A stretch of 57,993 nt of DNA. Origin: Olivibacter sitiensis DSM 17696. GTDB lineage: Bacteria > Bacteroidota > Bacteroidia > Sphingobacteriales > Sphingobacteriaceae. Each line of letters opens with the position of its first letter. Position 1 is the stretch's first letter. The stretch covers positions 1-57,993 of the forward strand of contig NZ_ATZA01000040.1 in NCBI RefSeq assembly GCF_000427965.1, in the 5' to 3' direction. The notes beneath the pieces were generated by a model. That model searched no databases, was not told the DNA's origin, and saw only the letters and a list, made by a program, of their open reading frames with translations. A program made the translations under genes and the position numbers. Shown here piece after piece: positions 19,094-28,268 of this stretch.

Positions 19094-20098
19094 ATGGAAG
19101 AACAAGTTATAGAACATATCAAATGTCTTATCATAGGATCTGGACCCGCAGGTTATACAGCGGCTATTTATGCCGCACGTGCAGATCTCAAACCTGTAAT
19201 GTACACTGGTTTTGTACCCGGTGGACAATTGACCCAAACCACGGATGTCGATAATTTCCCGGGCTATCCAGATGGTATCATGGGGCCTGTTATGATGGAA
19301 GATTTCAGAAAACAGGCTGAACGTTTCGGTACCGAAATCAGGTTTGGTTATGCCACTTCCGTTGATTTTACCGGCCCAAAGCACAGTGTTACCATAGATG
19401 AGGTCAAGCAGATAACGGCCGATACGGTGATTATTGCTACGGGCGCCACGGCAAAATGGCTGGGTTTGGAAAGTGAACAGAAATACAATGGGTTTGGTGT
19501 ATCGGCTTGTGCCGTTTGCGATGGGTTTTTCTTCAAAGGACAAGACGTGGCTATAGTTGGGGCTGGCGATACCGCCGCTGAAGAAGCTACTTACTTGGCC
19601 AAATTGGCAAATAAAGTACATATGTTGGTAAGGCGTGATGAGTTTAGGGCATCCAAAGCCATGCAAAACAGGGTACTCAATACCCCTAATATCGTCATCC
19701 ACTATAATACCGAAGCCTTAGAGGTGCTAGGAGACGACCAAGCTGTAAATGGCTTGCGCGTTGTAAACAACAAAACGAATGATGAAAGCACGTTGGACAT
19801 CACTGGCTTTTTTGTAGCTATAGGGCACAAGCCCAATACGGAAATATTCCAAGGGTGGCTAGACCTAGACGACAATGGCTACATCATCACTAAAGCAGAT
19901 TCCACTCAAACCAATATCAAGGGGATTTTTGCTGCGGGAGATGTCCAAGACCATATCTACCGTCAAGCCGTAACGGCAGCGGGGAGTGGCTGTATGGCAG
20001 CGCTGGAAGCAGAGCGTTATCTGGCAGCAAAAGAGGGGGATGAAACATTCATTGAAGAGGATCTATATATCGCTACTCCTAATAGGAGTAAGGTATAG
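19094..20098 (+). CDS. trxB: Thioredoxin-disulfide reductase
   Basis: FAD/NADPH enzyme that reduces thioredoxin, 334 aa. It has the FAD-binding GSGPAGYTAA, the redox-active CAVCDG, the NADPH-binding GAGDTAAEEA and the C-terminal GIFAAGDVQDHIYRQAVTAAGSGCMAALEAE. ATG 19094 (MEEQVIEHIKCLIIG) follows the promoter by about 46 nt; the frame opening at 19040 overlaps the -7 box. Monocistronic. Confidence 0.96.
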   Translation: MEEQVIEHIKCLIIGSGPAGYTAAIYAARADLKPVMYTGFVPGGQLTQTTDVDNFPGYPDGIMGPVMMEDFRKQAERFGTEIRFGYATSVDFTGPKHSVTIDEVKQITADTVIIATGATAKWLGLESEQKYNGFGVSACAVCDGFFFKGQDVAIVGAGDTAAEEATYLAKLANKVHMLVRRDEFRASKAMQNRVLNTPNIVIHYNTEALEVLGDDQAVNGLRVVNNKTNDESTLDITGFFVAIGHKPNTEIFQGWLDLDDNGYIITKADSTQTNIKGIFAAGDVQDHIYRQAVTAAGSGCMAALEAERYLAAKEGDETFIEEDLYIATPNRSKV

Positions 20099-20231
20099 GG
20101 TAGAAGGCGGCATGGTTCCAAAGGCATAGGATTTTAGTGTGTAAAGTTTTGTCATACATGAAAGATAAAACCCTATGCCTATTACATTCCTTATACCTCA
20201 TAAACCTTATGCCTTATAACTTTTTACCCGT

Positions 20232-20855
20232 TTAAGGGATATTCAGATATTTATGCGTTTGTAGAGAGATTTCCCACTTGGGATTTTCCATGACGTAATC
20301 CACAATCAAAGGAGTCATTTCTTTGGCTCTAGACCATTCGGGCTGTAGGTAAAGCTTTACGTGCGGTGCCACCATGGCGGCATGGGTTTCCGCCCAGTCA
20401 AAATCACTTTTATTGAATACAATAACCTTCAGTTCGCCAGCAGCAGCCATAACGTCCGCTCTTGGAGCCTTAAACTTTTTGGGAGAAAGGCAAATCCAAT
20501 CCCATGAACCACTCAAAGGGTAGGCGCCTGATGTTTCCATGAATGTCTTTATACCGGCTTGCTGCAATCCTTTCGTCAAATAGTCCAGGTTATAGATCAG
20601 CGGCTCACCGCCGGTGACTACTACCGTCTTGGAAGGGAATTGCTTGGCGTGTTCAATAATGGTGTCTGCGTGGGTGAGGGGATGAAGCGCAGCATCCCAG
20701 CTTTCTTTCACATCGCACCAATGGCAGCCTACGTCGCACCCCCCCAAACGGATGAAATAGGCCGCTTTGCCGGTATGATAGCCCTCACCTTGAATAGTGT
20801 AAAACTCTTCCATCAAAGGAAGTAAAGTGCCGTCTTCGGGGACTGATGTAGACAT
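20232..20855 (-). CDS. queE: 7-carboxy-7-deazaguanine synthase
   Basis: Radical-SAM enzyme of the 7-deazaguanine (preQ0/queuosine) pathway, 207 aa. The signature cluster is GGCDVGCHWCDVKESW, the shortened CxxxCxxC loop typical of QueE, preceded by LMEEFYTIQGEGYHTGKAAYFIRLGGC. The frame runs to 20885, but TACCTTTG on the minus strand (20883-20890) overlaps that start, so ATG 20855 (MSTSVPEDG) is preferred. queG is nearby; queC and queD are not seen. Confidence 0.94.
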   Translation of the reverse strand: MSTSVPEDGTLLPLMEEFYTIQGEGYHTGKAAYFIRLGGCDVGCHWCDVKESWDAALHPLTHADTIIEHAKQFPSKTVVVTGGEPLIYNLDYLTKGLQQAGIKTFMETSGAYPLSGSWDWICLSPKKFKAPRADVMAAAGELKVIVFNKSDFDWAETHAAMVAPHVKLYLQPEWSRAKEMTPLIVDYVMENPKWEISLQTHKYLNIP

Positions 20856-20882
20856 TGTATGCTTTGAAGTATTTTTAAAGCG

Positions 20883-20890
20883 CAAAGGTA
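20883..20890 (-). promoter_or_regulatory. -7 box of queE
   Basis: TACCTTTG on the minus strand; predicted start near 20877, 22 nt before ATG 20855. No -33 at standard spacing. Confidence 0.5.
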
Positions 20891-20946
20891 ATGTTTTTAT
20901 GCCAATGTCTTGGTTTCATGATGTCATCCCTTGGTAAAGGCAGGGA

Positions 20947-22062
20947 TTATTCGTCCTCGAGCCTCTGCTCGTCTTCCTGTACCTGTTGGACGGCCGACTT
21001 ATTATGTTTGTCAATATCGTCTTCGCCTATCAACATACCCCAAGGCTTTAGCTCGTCCACTCGATCAAAAATCACCTTAAATATAGCGATAACAGGCAAG
21101 GATAGGAACATACCCATAATGCCCCATAGCATTTCTCCTAATACCAATCCCACTAAGGCGATTAAGGTATTGATCTGTACCTTAGACCCGACGATCTTGG
21201 GCATAATATAATTTCCATCTATGGCATGGATGACTATATAAGCCAATAATACAAAAAACAAATGTCCGGTACTGGCAGTGGCGAAGGTGATGAGCATGGC
21301 CAGTAGGGCAGCGGTAATGATGCCTATATAAGGTATGACGTTGAACACACCCGTGATGAGGCTAAGTAATAGGGCGTATTTCACACCGATAATACTGAAT
21401 GCAATGAACGTGAGGGTACTGACGATGATCATTTGCAATAGCAGGCCCAAGATATAACGCTTTACAATATATTCCACTTGATTCACGATGGCATATACGG
21501 TCACACTATGCTGCTCGGGGAACAGGGAGACGATGAACCTGAGCAAAAGCCGACGATGCAAGAGGATGAAAAAGGTGAATAAAAAAGTAAACATCAAAAA
21601 CAATAATAGGGAGGACAGGGACAATAAAGTGTGGCTCAATATCGTAGTTCCCGTATTAATGGATTTGCTTGCCGCATCTGTCAAATACTCTATTTGTGCT
21701 TGATTGGTGACATGAAAGGTGTTTGAAATCCATTCTTGCAAGTGCCTGCTGGAATAGATGACCTGATCCTTAAAAGCGGGCCAATCTTCAGAGAGATTGG
21801 TCATTTGGCTGCCTATGGCGTAACCAATCAGCACAATGCAGACCACCAATGTAATCAAGGATAAAAAGGAGGAGAAAGCACGAGGAATTTTACATTTGCG
21901 CTCCAGGAAATTTGAAAGGGGCAACAATACCATTGAGCACAAAAAAGCAAAAATGAATGGAGCCAAAATTGTCCTCCCTAAAATAGCGAGATAGCCCAAG
22001 GAAATGATGCTGACCAACACGCATGCCAGCTTGATATAAAATGGATATTTCTTGTTAACCAT
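20947..22062 (-). CDS. AI-2E family permease
   Basis: 371 aa with about eight hydrophobic segments in the family arrangement: three near the N terminus, a central soluble part, then a cluster including GVKYALLLSLITGVFNVIPYIGIITAALLAML and LVLGEMLWGIMGMFLSLPVIAIFKVIFD. The family includes antiporters and possible AI-2 exporters; the substrate here is unknown. A charged tail (EDDIDKHNKSAVQQVQEDEQRLEDE) follows the last helix. TAGCTTTG on the minus strand (22121-22128) may be its -7 box. Confidence 0.9.
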   Translation of the reverse strand: MVNKKYPFYIKLACVLVSIISLGYLAILGRTILAPFIFAFLCSMVLLPLSNFLERKCKIPRAFSSFLSLITLVVCIVLIGYAIGSQMTNLSEDWPAFKDQVIYSSRHLQEWISNTFHVTNQAQIEYLTDAASKSINTGTTILSHTLLSLSSLLLFLMFTFLFTFFILLHRRLLLRFIVSLFPEQHSVTVYAIVNQVEYIVKRYILGLLLQMIIVSTLTFIAFSIIGVKYALLLSLITGVFNVIPYIGIITAALLAMLITFATASTGHLFFVLLAYIVIHAIDGNYIMPKIVGSKVQINTLIALVGLVLGEMLWGIMGMFLSLPVIAIFKVIFDRVDELKPWGMLIGEDDIDKHNKSAVQQVQEDEQRLEDE

Positions 22063-22389
22063 AGGAGATGTATTTACCAGTTAATTGAGATAAAAACAAT
22101 GCATGCAGAAAATAGTTAATCAAAGCTATCGATATTTTCATTAACCATTATTTTGCACAATTGTGTAACGCAAAAAACGAAATATTTTTCTTATTTTCAT
22201 CCGAATAATTATTTATTTACGAGTGCAAGTATTCAATGGTATAAATGAGCTCGTTACACTCGGTTTGTTTTTTTAATGGTGATGAAGCTTGCATGAGCTG
22301 TTTTTTGAGGACAGGCCCAGATAGATTTTACCTCTACAAATGAAAATAACTTGATGCCTATGCGTACTTTAATGTGTGTTTCCAATGCT
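22063..22389. other. Intergenic region between AI-2E permease and fucosidase
   Basis: About 330 bp and AT-rich. It holds a candidate -7 box for the permease on the minus strand (22121-22128). No clean TAnnTTTG for the fucosidase gene was found and no structured RNA was recognised. Confidence 0.5.
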
Positions 22390-24255
22390 ATGAAGTTTTA
22401 TGTACTGTGTTGTTTGTTTTGCTTCTTGTTCTTGCCAACTGTAAGGGCACAGGACAATAAAGCTGGAATGATACACGAAGAAAGAAAAATGGAATGGTTT
22501 CGAGATGCTAAATTTGGTGTTTTCGTGCACTGGGGGATATATTCGGTCAGGGGTATATCGGAATCTTGGTCATTTTATAACAACTATATCAATCACGAAA
22601 ACTACATGTCCCAACTGAACGGTTTCACAGCCTCAGCTTATGACGCCACGCAGTGGGCTGCCTTAATTGAAGCTAGCGGAGCAAAGTACAGTGTCATTAC
22701 CAGCAAACACCATGACGGTGTGTCTCTTTGGCCTAGCAGTGCACCTAGGGCCATTACTGCAGTGAAAGATGCTGCTGCGAAAAGTGATTTGCTGAGCCCC
22801 TTTGTAAAGGCCTTGAGAGAAAAGGAACTCAAAGTGGGGATTTATTATTCATTGCCGGACTGGAGTCATCCAGATTATGATGTTTTCACCAGATATCGCA
22901 AGAGATACGAGCTAAAAGACGATGCCACTCGATGGAACAGGTTTATTCGCTATCAACAACAACAGCTTCGAGAACTCGGTGCAGCCTACCACCCGGATCT
23001 CATGTGGTTTGATGGTGATTGGGAGCATAGTGACGCAGAATGGCGTGCTCCTGTCATTGCATCCATCTTAAGGGAAGAAAATCCGGATATTGTGATTAAT
23101 TCTAGATTGGGGAGTTACGGAGACTATGATACTCCCGAGCAGGGTGTACCTATAGTAAGACCTCAAGCATCCTATTGGGAACTTTGTTATACCATAAACG
23201 ACTCGTGGGGCTATCAGCCTTTTGACAGGAAATATAAGTCAGCCAATATGTTGATCAGGACATTGGTCGACTGTATCGCTATGGGGGGAAACTTGCTGTT
23301 GGATATAGGACCTAAGGCAGATGGTAGCATTCCCCAGGAACAGGTGGATGTTCTCAAGGCAATAGGAAAATGGACTAAGAAACACCAACATGCTATCTAT
23401 GGTACGAGGGCAGGTTTGGAGGGACTCGATTTTAATGGTAGGAATGCACTGAGCAAAGACGGCAAAACCTTATACCTGTATTGGGAGAAACACGGTGTGA
23501 AAAATATGGCTATTCGCGGGCTGGCTTCCAGGGTTCTGGAGGCATACGTCGTTTCTGAATCCAACAGGCCAATAGCATTTAAACAAGAAGGTGGCAGGCT
23601 ATTATTGGAATTGCCAGAACATGATGAAGACGAAGATGTAACGGTAGTGGCCCTGCAACTGGAAGAAGCGGCACGCACGGTTGCGGCAGATGCTATGGGG
23701 CAGTGGCCTGACGAACCAATTGAAAGCATTGCTAGTGAAGAACGTGCGAACCTGCAGATAGATGAGCTCATTTACCGACTTAACGGCGGTAACAACTTGT
23801 TGGATCAATCTGGATTGACCATCGATGGGCTTGATTTTAACATAAGCCAGATCTCGGGCATAAGTGAAAATAGCCGTTTTTTTGAATGGATAAAAAAACA
23901 TGCCGAGGCATTGTACAAAACAGGGAGGGCCTTGCCGAAGGGACATTACAATGGCTATAGTGCTCTTTCGGCAGATAAAATGACCTTGTTTCTTTTTGTG
24001 GAAGGCATGCCAACGGGCCCAATAGCTCTGAAAGGTCTGAAGAATACCGTGCAACGCGTGCGAATAGTGGGAGAGGGCAGTATGATAGACTATGGCTTGT
24101 ATAATAAACTGTACTGGAGCAATGTTCCGGGATTGGTGTACATCGATATTCCTAAGGATAGACTGGACAACAGTATGACCGTAATAGCCATCTTATTGGA
24201 TAAGCCCTTGGAATTGTATAGGGAATCTATCCAAGTAATTGACGATAACAAGTAA
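22390..24255 (+). CDS. Secreted GH29 alpha-L-fucosidase with duplicated C-terminal module
   Basis: About 621 aa. An N-terminal signal peptide (MKFYVLCCLFCFLFLPTVRA|QDN) indicates export. The GH29 catalytic domain covers roughly residues 25-350: FGVFVHWGIYSVRGISESW, the TSKHHDGVSLWPS motif, and HPDLMWFDGDWEH with the likely nucleophile Asp. The enzyme hydrolyses alpha-fucosyl linkages of glycans. After the catalytic domain come two related modules of about 100 aa, each beginning with W-x-KKH and containing NG-x-x-ALS-x-D. Earlier in-frame starts exist (TTG 22351, ATG 22354, ATG 22360); ATG 22390 places the signal peptide first. The gene is not in a visible polysaccharide-utilisation locus: no SusC/SusD nearby. 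Confidence 0.9.
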   Translation: MKFYVLCCLFCFLFLPTVRAQDNKAGMIHEERKMEWFRDAKFGVFVHWGIYSVRGISESWSFYNNYINHENYMSQLNGFTASAYDATQWAALIEASGAKYSVITSKHHDGVSLWPSSAPRAITAVKDAAAKSDLLSPFVKALREKELKVGIYYSLPDWSHPDYDVFTRYRKRYELKDDATRWNRFIRYQQQQLRELGAAYHPDLMWFDGDWEHSDAEWRAPVIASILREENPDIVINSRLGSYGDYDTPEQGVPIVRPQASYWELCYTINDSWGYQPFDRKYKSANMLIRTLVDCIAMGGNLLLDIGPKADGSIPQEQVDVLKAIGKWTKKHQHAIYGTRAGLEGLDFNGRNALSKDGKTLYLYWEKHGVKNMAIRGLASRVLEAYVVSESNRPIAFKQEGGRLLLELPEHDEDEDVTVVALQLEEAARTVAADAMGQWPDEPIESIASEERANLQIDELIYRLNGGNNLLDQSGLTIDGLDFNISQISGISENSRFFEWIKKHAEALYKTGRALPKGHYNGYSALSADKMTLFLFVEGMPTGPIALKGLKNTVQRVRIVGEGSMIDYGLYNKLYWSNVPGLVYIDIPKDRLDNSMTVIAILLDKPLELYRESIQVIDDNK

Positions 24256-24260
24256 GGCAT

Positions 24261-24974
24261 ATGCAAACCGGACGTTCGAAAAAGATTGTTGTATTGACAG
24301 GAGCGGGGATATCCGCTGAGAGCGGATTGCAAACTTTCCGTGGAGCCGATGGCTTATGGGAGGGCTATCATGTGGAGGACGTTGCTACGCCTGGAGCATG
24401 GCAGAGGAATCCTGAATTGGTACAACGGTTTTACAATATAAGACGAAAAGATGTATTGGCTGCCATGCCGAATGCGGCACATCAAGCGCTGGTCGAACTA
24501 GAAGATGCTTACGATGTGCGTATCATTACACAAAATATAGACGACCTTCATGAAAGGGCTGGATCCAAAAACATCCTTCATCTGCACGGACTCATCACAA
24601 AAGCGCAATCGAGTGTCGATCCAAATTTGACGTATGATATAGCAGGCTCCGAAATCTCGATGGGGGAGACCTGTAGCAAGGGCTCACAATTGCGCCCTCA
24701 CGTAGTTTGGTTCGGAGAGCAGGTACCTATGATGATACCTGCCTTACAGCTATGCCAAACTGCAGATATTTTCATTGTCGTGGGAACATCCTTACAGGTA
24801 TATCCGGCGGCAAGCCTGTTGGATTATGTACCTGAAGGAATACCCAAATACCTGATAGATCCAAATGCAGACGAAATAGCGAAAGGACATAACGATTTCC
24901 GGCTGATAAACGATTTGGCTAGCATTGGAGTAGCTGTATTGGCTAAAAAACTGCTAAATGATGCCCAAATATAA
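24261..24974 (+). CDS. cobB: Sir2-family NAD-dependent protein deacylase (CobB/SIRT5-like)
   Basis: 237 aa. NAD-binding GAGISAESGLQTFRG, QNIDDLH, catalytic His in LHLHG (H109) and VVGTSLQVYPAASL are conserved. FYNIRR supplies the Tyr58/Arg61 pair that in class III sirtuins favours succinyl- or malonyl-lysine. The zinc-binding segment between H109 and RPHVVWFGE holds only one cysteine (C138), so the usual four-Cys zinc site is absent. It follows the fucosidase by 5 bp, probably co-transcribed, although a functional link is unlikely. Confidence 0.92.
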   Translation: MQTGRSKKIVVLTGAGISAESGLQTFRGADGLWEGYHVEDVATPGAWQRNPELVQRFYNIRRKDVLAAMPNAAHQALVELEDAYDVRIITQNIDDLHERAGSKNILHLHGLITKAQSSVDPNLTYDIAGSEISMGETCSKGSQLRPHVVWFGEQVPMMIPALQLCQTADIFIVVGTSLQVYPAASLLDYVPEGIPKYLIDPNADEIAKGHNDFRLINDLASIGVAVLAKKLLNDAQI

Positions 24975-25001
24975 TTTTGTTTGTATTTTTAATAATTTAA
25001 A

Positions 25002-25023
25002 AATCAATTATTTATAATTGATT
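25002..25023. terminator. AT-rich hairpin between convergent genes
   Basis: A perfect 9-bp stem AATCAATTA/TAATTGATT with a TTTA loop lies between the cobB and 25159-25407 genes. It lacks GC pairs, so terminator function is tentative. Confidence 0.4.
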
Positions 25024-25158
25024 TGCTTACGTATTCGTTCATATGTATAACTGTGATATCATTAATTAAGCCGTACTAGACAGAATATTATTTTGTTTTA
25101 AAATTTAATAATCTGTAAATAAAGATATTGTGTAGTTTTTTATAAACAAATAATACAG

Positions 25159-25407
25159 CTACAATTCATTTCGTTGATAAGCGCTTTTAAAGTCTACACG
25201 CATTTCACTGAATCGTTTATTTACGCTATTTAGGAATTCTTCGTCCAATAATTGGAACAGATCGTTTATACCATCTAGTAAATCAATTTCCGCTATTTTG
25301 TATACTTGCTCTAATGTACCTTGTTCAATTTTGACAATGAACTTTTGATTCATGGAGAAAATGGAAATCTTAAAGTCTGGATGTGGCAGCTCTGCAATAG
25401 ATCTCAT
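25159..25407 (-). CDS. Small hypothetical protein (82 aa)
   Basis: An 82-aa soluble protein, MRSIAELPHPDFK...KSAYQRNEL, with mixed beta/alpha content and no signal peptide. The frame has coherent composition and starts with ATG. I do not recognise the family. The putative attL of the mobile element lies 61 bp upstream of its start, so the insertion has cut it off from the sequence that originally preceded it, downstream of kdsA. No TAnnTTTG box is seen in the remaining upstream stretch. Confidence 0.65.
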   Translation of the reverse strand: MRSIAELPHPDFKISIFSMNQKFIVKIEQGTLEQVYKIAEIDLLDGINDLFQLLDEEFLNSVNKRFSEMRVDFKSAYQRNEL

Positions 25408-25467
25408 GAATTATATGGTTTGTGAATATCATTTAAAGTAGGGAGTGGCTAGGAAATTTCAACTTAA

Positions 25468-25484
25468 CATAATATAAATTATAA
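25468..25484. repeat. Putative attL: 17-bp direct repeat
   Basis: CATAATATAAATTATAA, identical to 34953-34969. The core ATAAT-ATAA-ATTAT has 5-bp inverted arms around a 4-bp centre, as expected for a tyrosine-recombinase crossover site. It lies 26 bp before the first gene of the element. Confidence 0.7.
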
Positions 25485-25509
25485 CACAAAATACCCTAGG
25501 ATATTTTAT

Positions 25510-26133
25510 ATGCGTTTCGTATGCGCATTTTTCGCCTTTTCCATTTGTACAATATTTTTTACTAAAGTTAGTGCGCAAGATACAAAAATCATTCTCAACA
25601 ACTATATCAAATTCCGTACTCGACAATTAGATACTTTGTACAATTATCTTGTACAATCCCGAAAATCCGACTGGCTCGCAAAAATCCCATCGCCCACATA
25701 TTCCACACGCACGGGTTTCGGGCTTTCGTTCAGCCTGCAGTCCATCGCCAGCTACCGCCAAACAAAGCAGCGCAACCAAATCGAGCTAGAGCGCCTAAAG
25801 TTCCAGATGCAATCAGAACTCGACAAAGAAATCCAACAGCTGGAAATCCAGATAGACCAACTATTTGCCGATGCAGACAAACTCAAAATCGCCATTAAAA
25901 ACTTCGAAACCTACGAAAACCAAATACACGACATCGAGCAAGGAAAATACCAAAACAACCAGTCCACGCTCAAGGAATGGCTCACGTACAAAAAATCTTA
26001 TGAAGAAAGAAAAAACAACCTACAGGCCGAACGCACCGCCATCATCAACAAATTATCGGCTATGGCCACAAAAACAAAAAGCCCCGAAGAGTTTCAGGGC
26101 TTAATTAAAATCTTTACAAACCTCACATTCTAA
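25510..26133 (+). CDS. Exported coiled-coil protein of unknown function
   Basis: 207 aa. A signal peptide (MRFVCAFFAFSICTIFFTKVSA|QD) is followed by a short region containing PSPTYSTRTGFGLSFSLQS and then a long coiled coil (about residues 85-185) rich in Gln, Glu and Lys. The overall look resembles the periplasmic helical hairpins of export systems, but no family is recognised. It is the first gene inside attL; its first ~50 codons are AT-rich and the rest shifts to the C-rich codon use of the element. The next gene starts 4 bp after its stop, so the two are co-transcribed. Confidence 0.75.
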   Translation: MRFVCAFFAFSICTIFFTKVSAQDTKIILNNYIKFRTRQLDTLYNYLVQSRKSDWLAKIPSPTYSTRTGFGLSFSLQSIASYRQTKQRNQIELERLKFQMQSELDKEIQQLEIQIDQLFADADKLKIAIKNFETYENQIHDIEQGKYQNNQSTLKEWLTYKKSYEERKNNLQAERTAIINKLSAMATKTKSPEEFQGLIKIFTNLTF

Positions 26134-26137
26134 AGAC

Positions 26138-28264
26138 ATGGACAAAAGTACAGTTTTAAATTCAGTCTCCGAAAGAGAAATATTTTTCAAATTTCTGCAA
26201 ATCACACATTTGCCAAAGGGAAACATTTCCAGCCCCTTTTCATCCGACAGCAATCCATCCTTCAGGCTCTACCAAAACAACACATTCAAGTGTTTCAGCA
26301 CGGGAAAGCAAGGAGACGTTTGGCAGTTCGTGGCAGACCTAAAGGGAATAGACTGCAAGACCGAATTCCACAAGGTACTCGAAGCTATAGCACAGGAATT
26401 TGGAATCAGTACCCACAAGCATTTCAGCTACACGGCCAAAGCCTGGACCAACGAACATTACGCCTACTGGATGCAAGGAAACTGGAACGTCACAGAGGAC
26501 GTCCTGGAATATTTCAACGTTAAGCCGTTGGACAAATTCGAGTACTGGAATAGCAAAAAACAAGAAATCACCAAGATAAAGCTGTTCAAGAACGTACTCG
26601 GATTTATCTACGAGGTCAACGGAAACGCAGAAATTTACATTCCAAACCAGCCCGAAAAGAAAGCAAAGAAGTTTTTCTACAACAACCTCTCCCCTGCCGA
26701 TATTTTCGGCCTGCACATGCTGCTGGCAGACAAGCACGAGTTTATCATCATTGCAGCGGGCAAAAAAGATTGCCTTATATTGAACGCAAACGGCTTTCCA
26801 GCCGTTTCCTTCCGTTCAGAAAACCACTTCGTCACAGAAGCGCAAATAGCGCAATTGCGACAAAAGACAGACCATCTAATTATCTGCTACGACAACGACG
26901 CCCCTGGCAAGGAAGCCCAATCCAAGATTGCAGCAGAGTACAACCTATTGCAAATCCATCTTGCGGGCAATCAGATTAACGACATCGCCGATTATTTCCA
27001 GGCCCACACCAAGGAAAATTTCAGGGAACTCGTAGAAGAATCCCTCGCAGGGGCGCAAGATTTTGCGCCCGAAACGCAAACCATCTTCCACGTCACCGAA
27101 TCGTACCTATCAAAACGCTACAAGTTCCGTTACAACAATATCGCACTCGCTATCGAATATTGCCGCAAAGGCTCCACCGCATGGCAGCCGCTCAACGAAA
27201 ATTCGCTTTTCATCGAGCTGCAAAAGAACAACGTCAAGGTCTCCATCAACAACCTGTTGGCCATTCTCAAATCCGATTTCGTACCCGAGTACAATCCCAT
27301 TCAGGACTACTTTGCGCACCTGCCCAAATGGGACGGCATCGAGATTATAGAAAAACTCGCCTACTACGTACAGGCCAAAGACCCCATCACCTTTGCCTAC
27401 CATTTCAAGAAATGGCTCGTGCGCACCGTCAAGTGTGCCCTCATTCCAGACTATTTCAATAAGCAAGCTTTCGTACTCGTTCACAAGGGACAGAACAGCG
27501 GCAAGTCCACGTTTTGCCGCTTTCTTTGCCCGCCCACCCTCGCAGACTACATAGCAGAGGACATCAGCAACGACAAGGACGCACGTGTACTCTTATGCAA
27601 GAATTTCCTAATAAACCTCGACGAGCTGGCCGTGCTTTCTCGGAAAGAAATCAACTCCCTCAAATCCTATTTCTCCAAGACAACCGTAAACGAACGCTTG
27701 CCATACGACAGGAAAAACACCATCCTGCCAAGGGTATGCAGCTTCATCGGCAGCACCAATATGGACACATTTCTAGCGGACGAAACGGGAAGCGTCCGCT
27801 GGCTATGCTTCGAGATAACGGGCATCAATTGGGCCTACAAGACCGACATCAACATAGACAAGGTTTGGGCGCAAGCCCTGCACCTTGCGCAAAACGGATT
27901 TGATTGCGAAATGTCCCTTTCCGACATCGCAGACAACGAACGCCGCAACCAGCAATACCAAATACTCTCAACAGAGCAGGAACTCATAAACAAGTATTTC
28001 AAGCCCACTATCGAGACCAATCCGCAAGCCGATTTCCTTACCAGTACAGAGATTATGCTGCACCTGCAACCGCTGGGCATCAACCTCAACAAGATACAGA
28101 TAGGCAAGGCACTCTCCGCCCTGGGCTACGAGCGCATCAAGCACAAGGAAAAACAAGTCTACGGCTATTTCTGCATCGTCTCCGAGCTCTACCCCATATC
28201 AGGCAGCACGGGCGTATCGCATACGCCCCAAAAGTCCCCATTGTCACACCCTCAAATCTTTTAG
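26138..28264 (+). CDS. Toprim/VirE-type primase-helicase of the mobile element
   Basis: 708 aa. Residues about 20-90 look like a DnaG-type zinc-finger fold that has lost its ligands (SSPFSSDSNPSFRLYQNNTFKCFSTGKQGDVWQFVADLKG). Residues about 198-285 are Toprim-like: IIAAGKKD in place of the usual EGxxD, then CYDNDAPG. Residues about 385-600 are a VirE-family superfamily-3-like helicase: Walker A GQNSGKST (451-458), Walker B FLINLDEL (490-497) and GSVRW with the likely Arg finger. Such proteins start replication of Bacteroidota mobile elements. The catalytic Glu of Toprim is Ala here, so primase activity is doubtful. Confidence 0.88.
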   Translation: MDKSTVLNSVSEREIFFKFLQITHLPKGNISSPFSSDSNPSFRLYQNNTFKCFSTGKQGDVWQFVADLKGIDCKTEFHKVLEAIAQEFGISTHKHFSYTAKAWTNEHYAYWMQGNWNVTEDVLEYFNVKPLDKFEYWNSKKQEITKIKLFKNVLGFIYEVNGNAEIYIPNQPEKKAKKFFYNNLSPADIFGLHMLLADKHEFIIIAAGKKDCLILNANGFPAVSFRSENHFVTEAQIAQLRQKTDHLIICYDNDAPGKEAQSKIAAEYNLLQIHLAGNQINDIADYFQAHTKENFRELVEESLAGAQDFAPETQTIFHVTESYLSKRYKFRYNNIALAIEYCRKGSTAWQPLNENSLFIELQKNNVKVSINNLLAILKSDFVPEYNPIQDYFAHLPKWDGIEIIEKLAYYVQAKDPITFAYHFKKWLVRTVKCALIPDYFNKQAFVLVHKGQNSGKSTFCRFLCPPTLADYIAEDISNDKDARVLLCKNFLINLDELAVLSRKEINSLKSYFSKTTVNERLPYDRKNTILPRVCSFIGSTNMDTFLADETGSVRWLCFEITGINWAYKTDINIDKVWAQALHLAQNGFDCEMSLSDIADNERRNQQYQILSTEQELINKYFKPTIETNPQADFLTSTEIMLHLQPLGINLNKIQIGKALSALGYERIKHKEKQVYGYFCIVSELYPISGSTGVSHTPQKSPLSHPQIF

Positions 28265-28268
28265 TACC

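Noticed and set aside
20099-20231. Short degenerate repeats (CTATGCC, TTATGCC) and a 9-bp inverted pair between trxB and queE
   Set aside because: Copies are short, AT-rich and not regular; chance similarity is likely. They may still serve as a weak convergent terminator.
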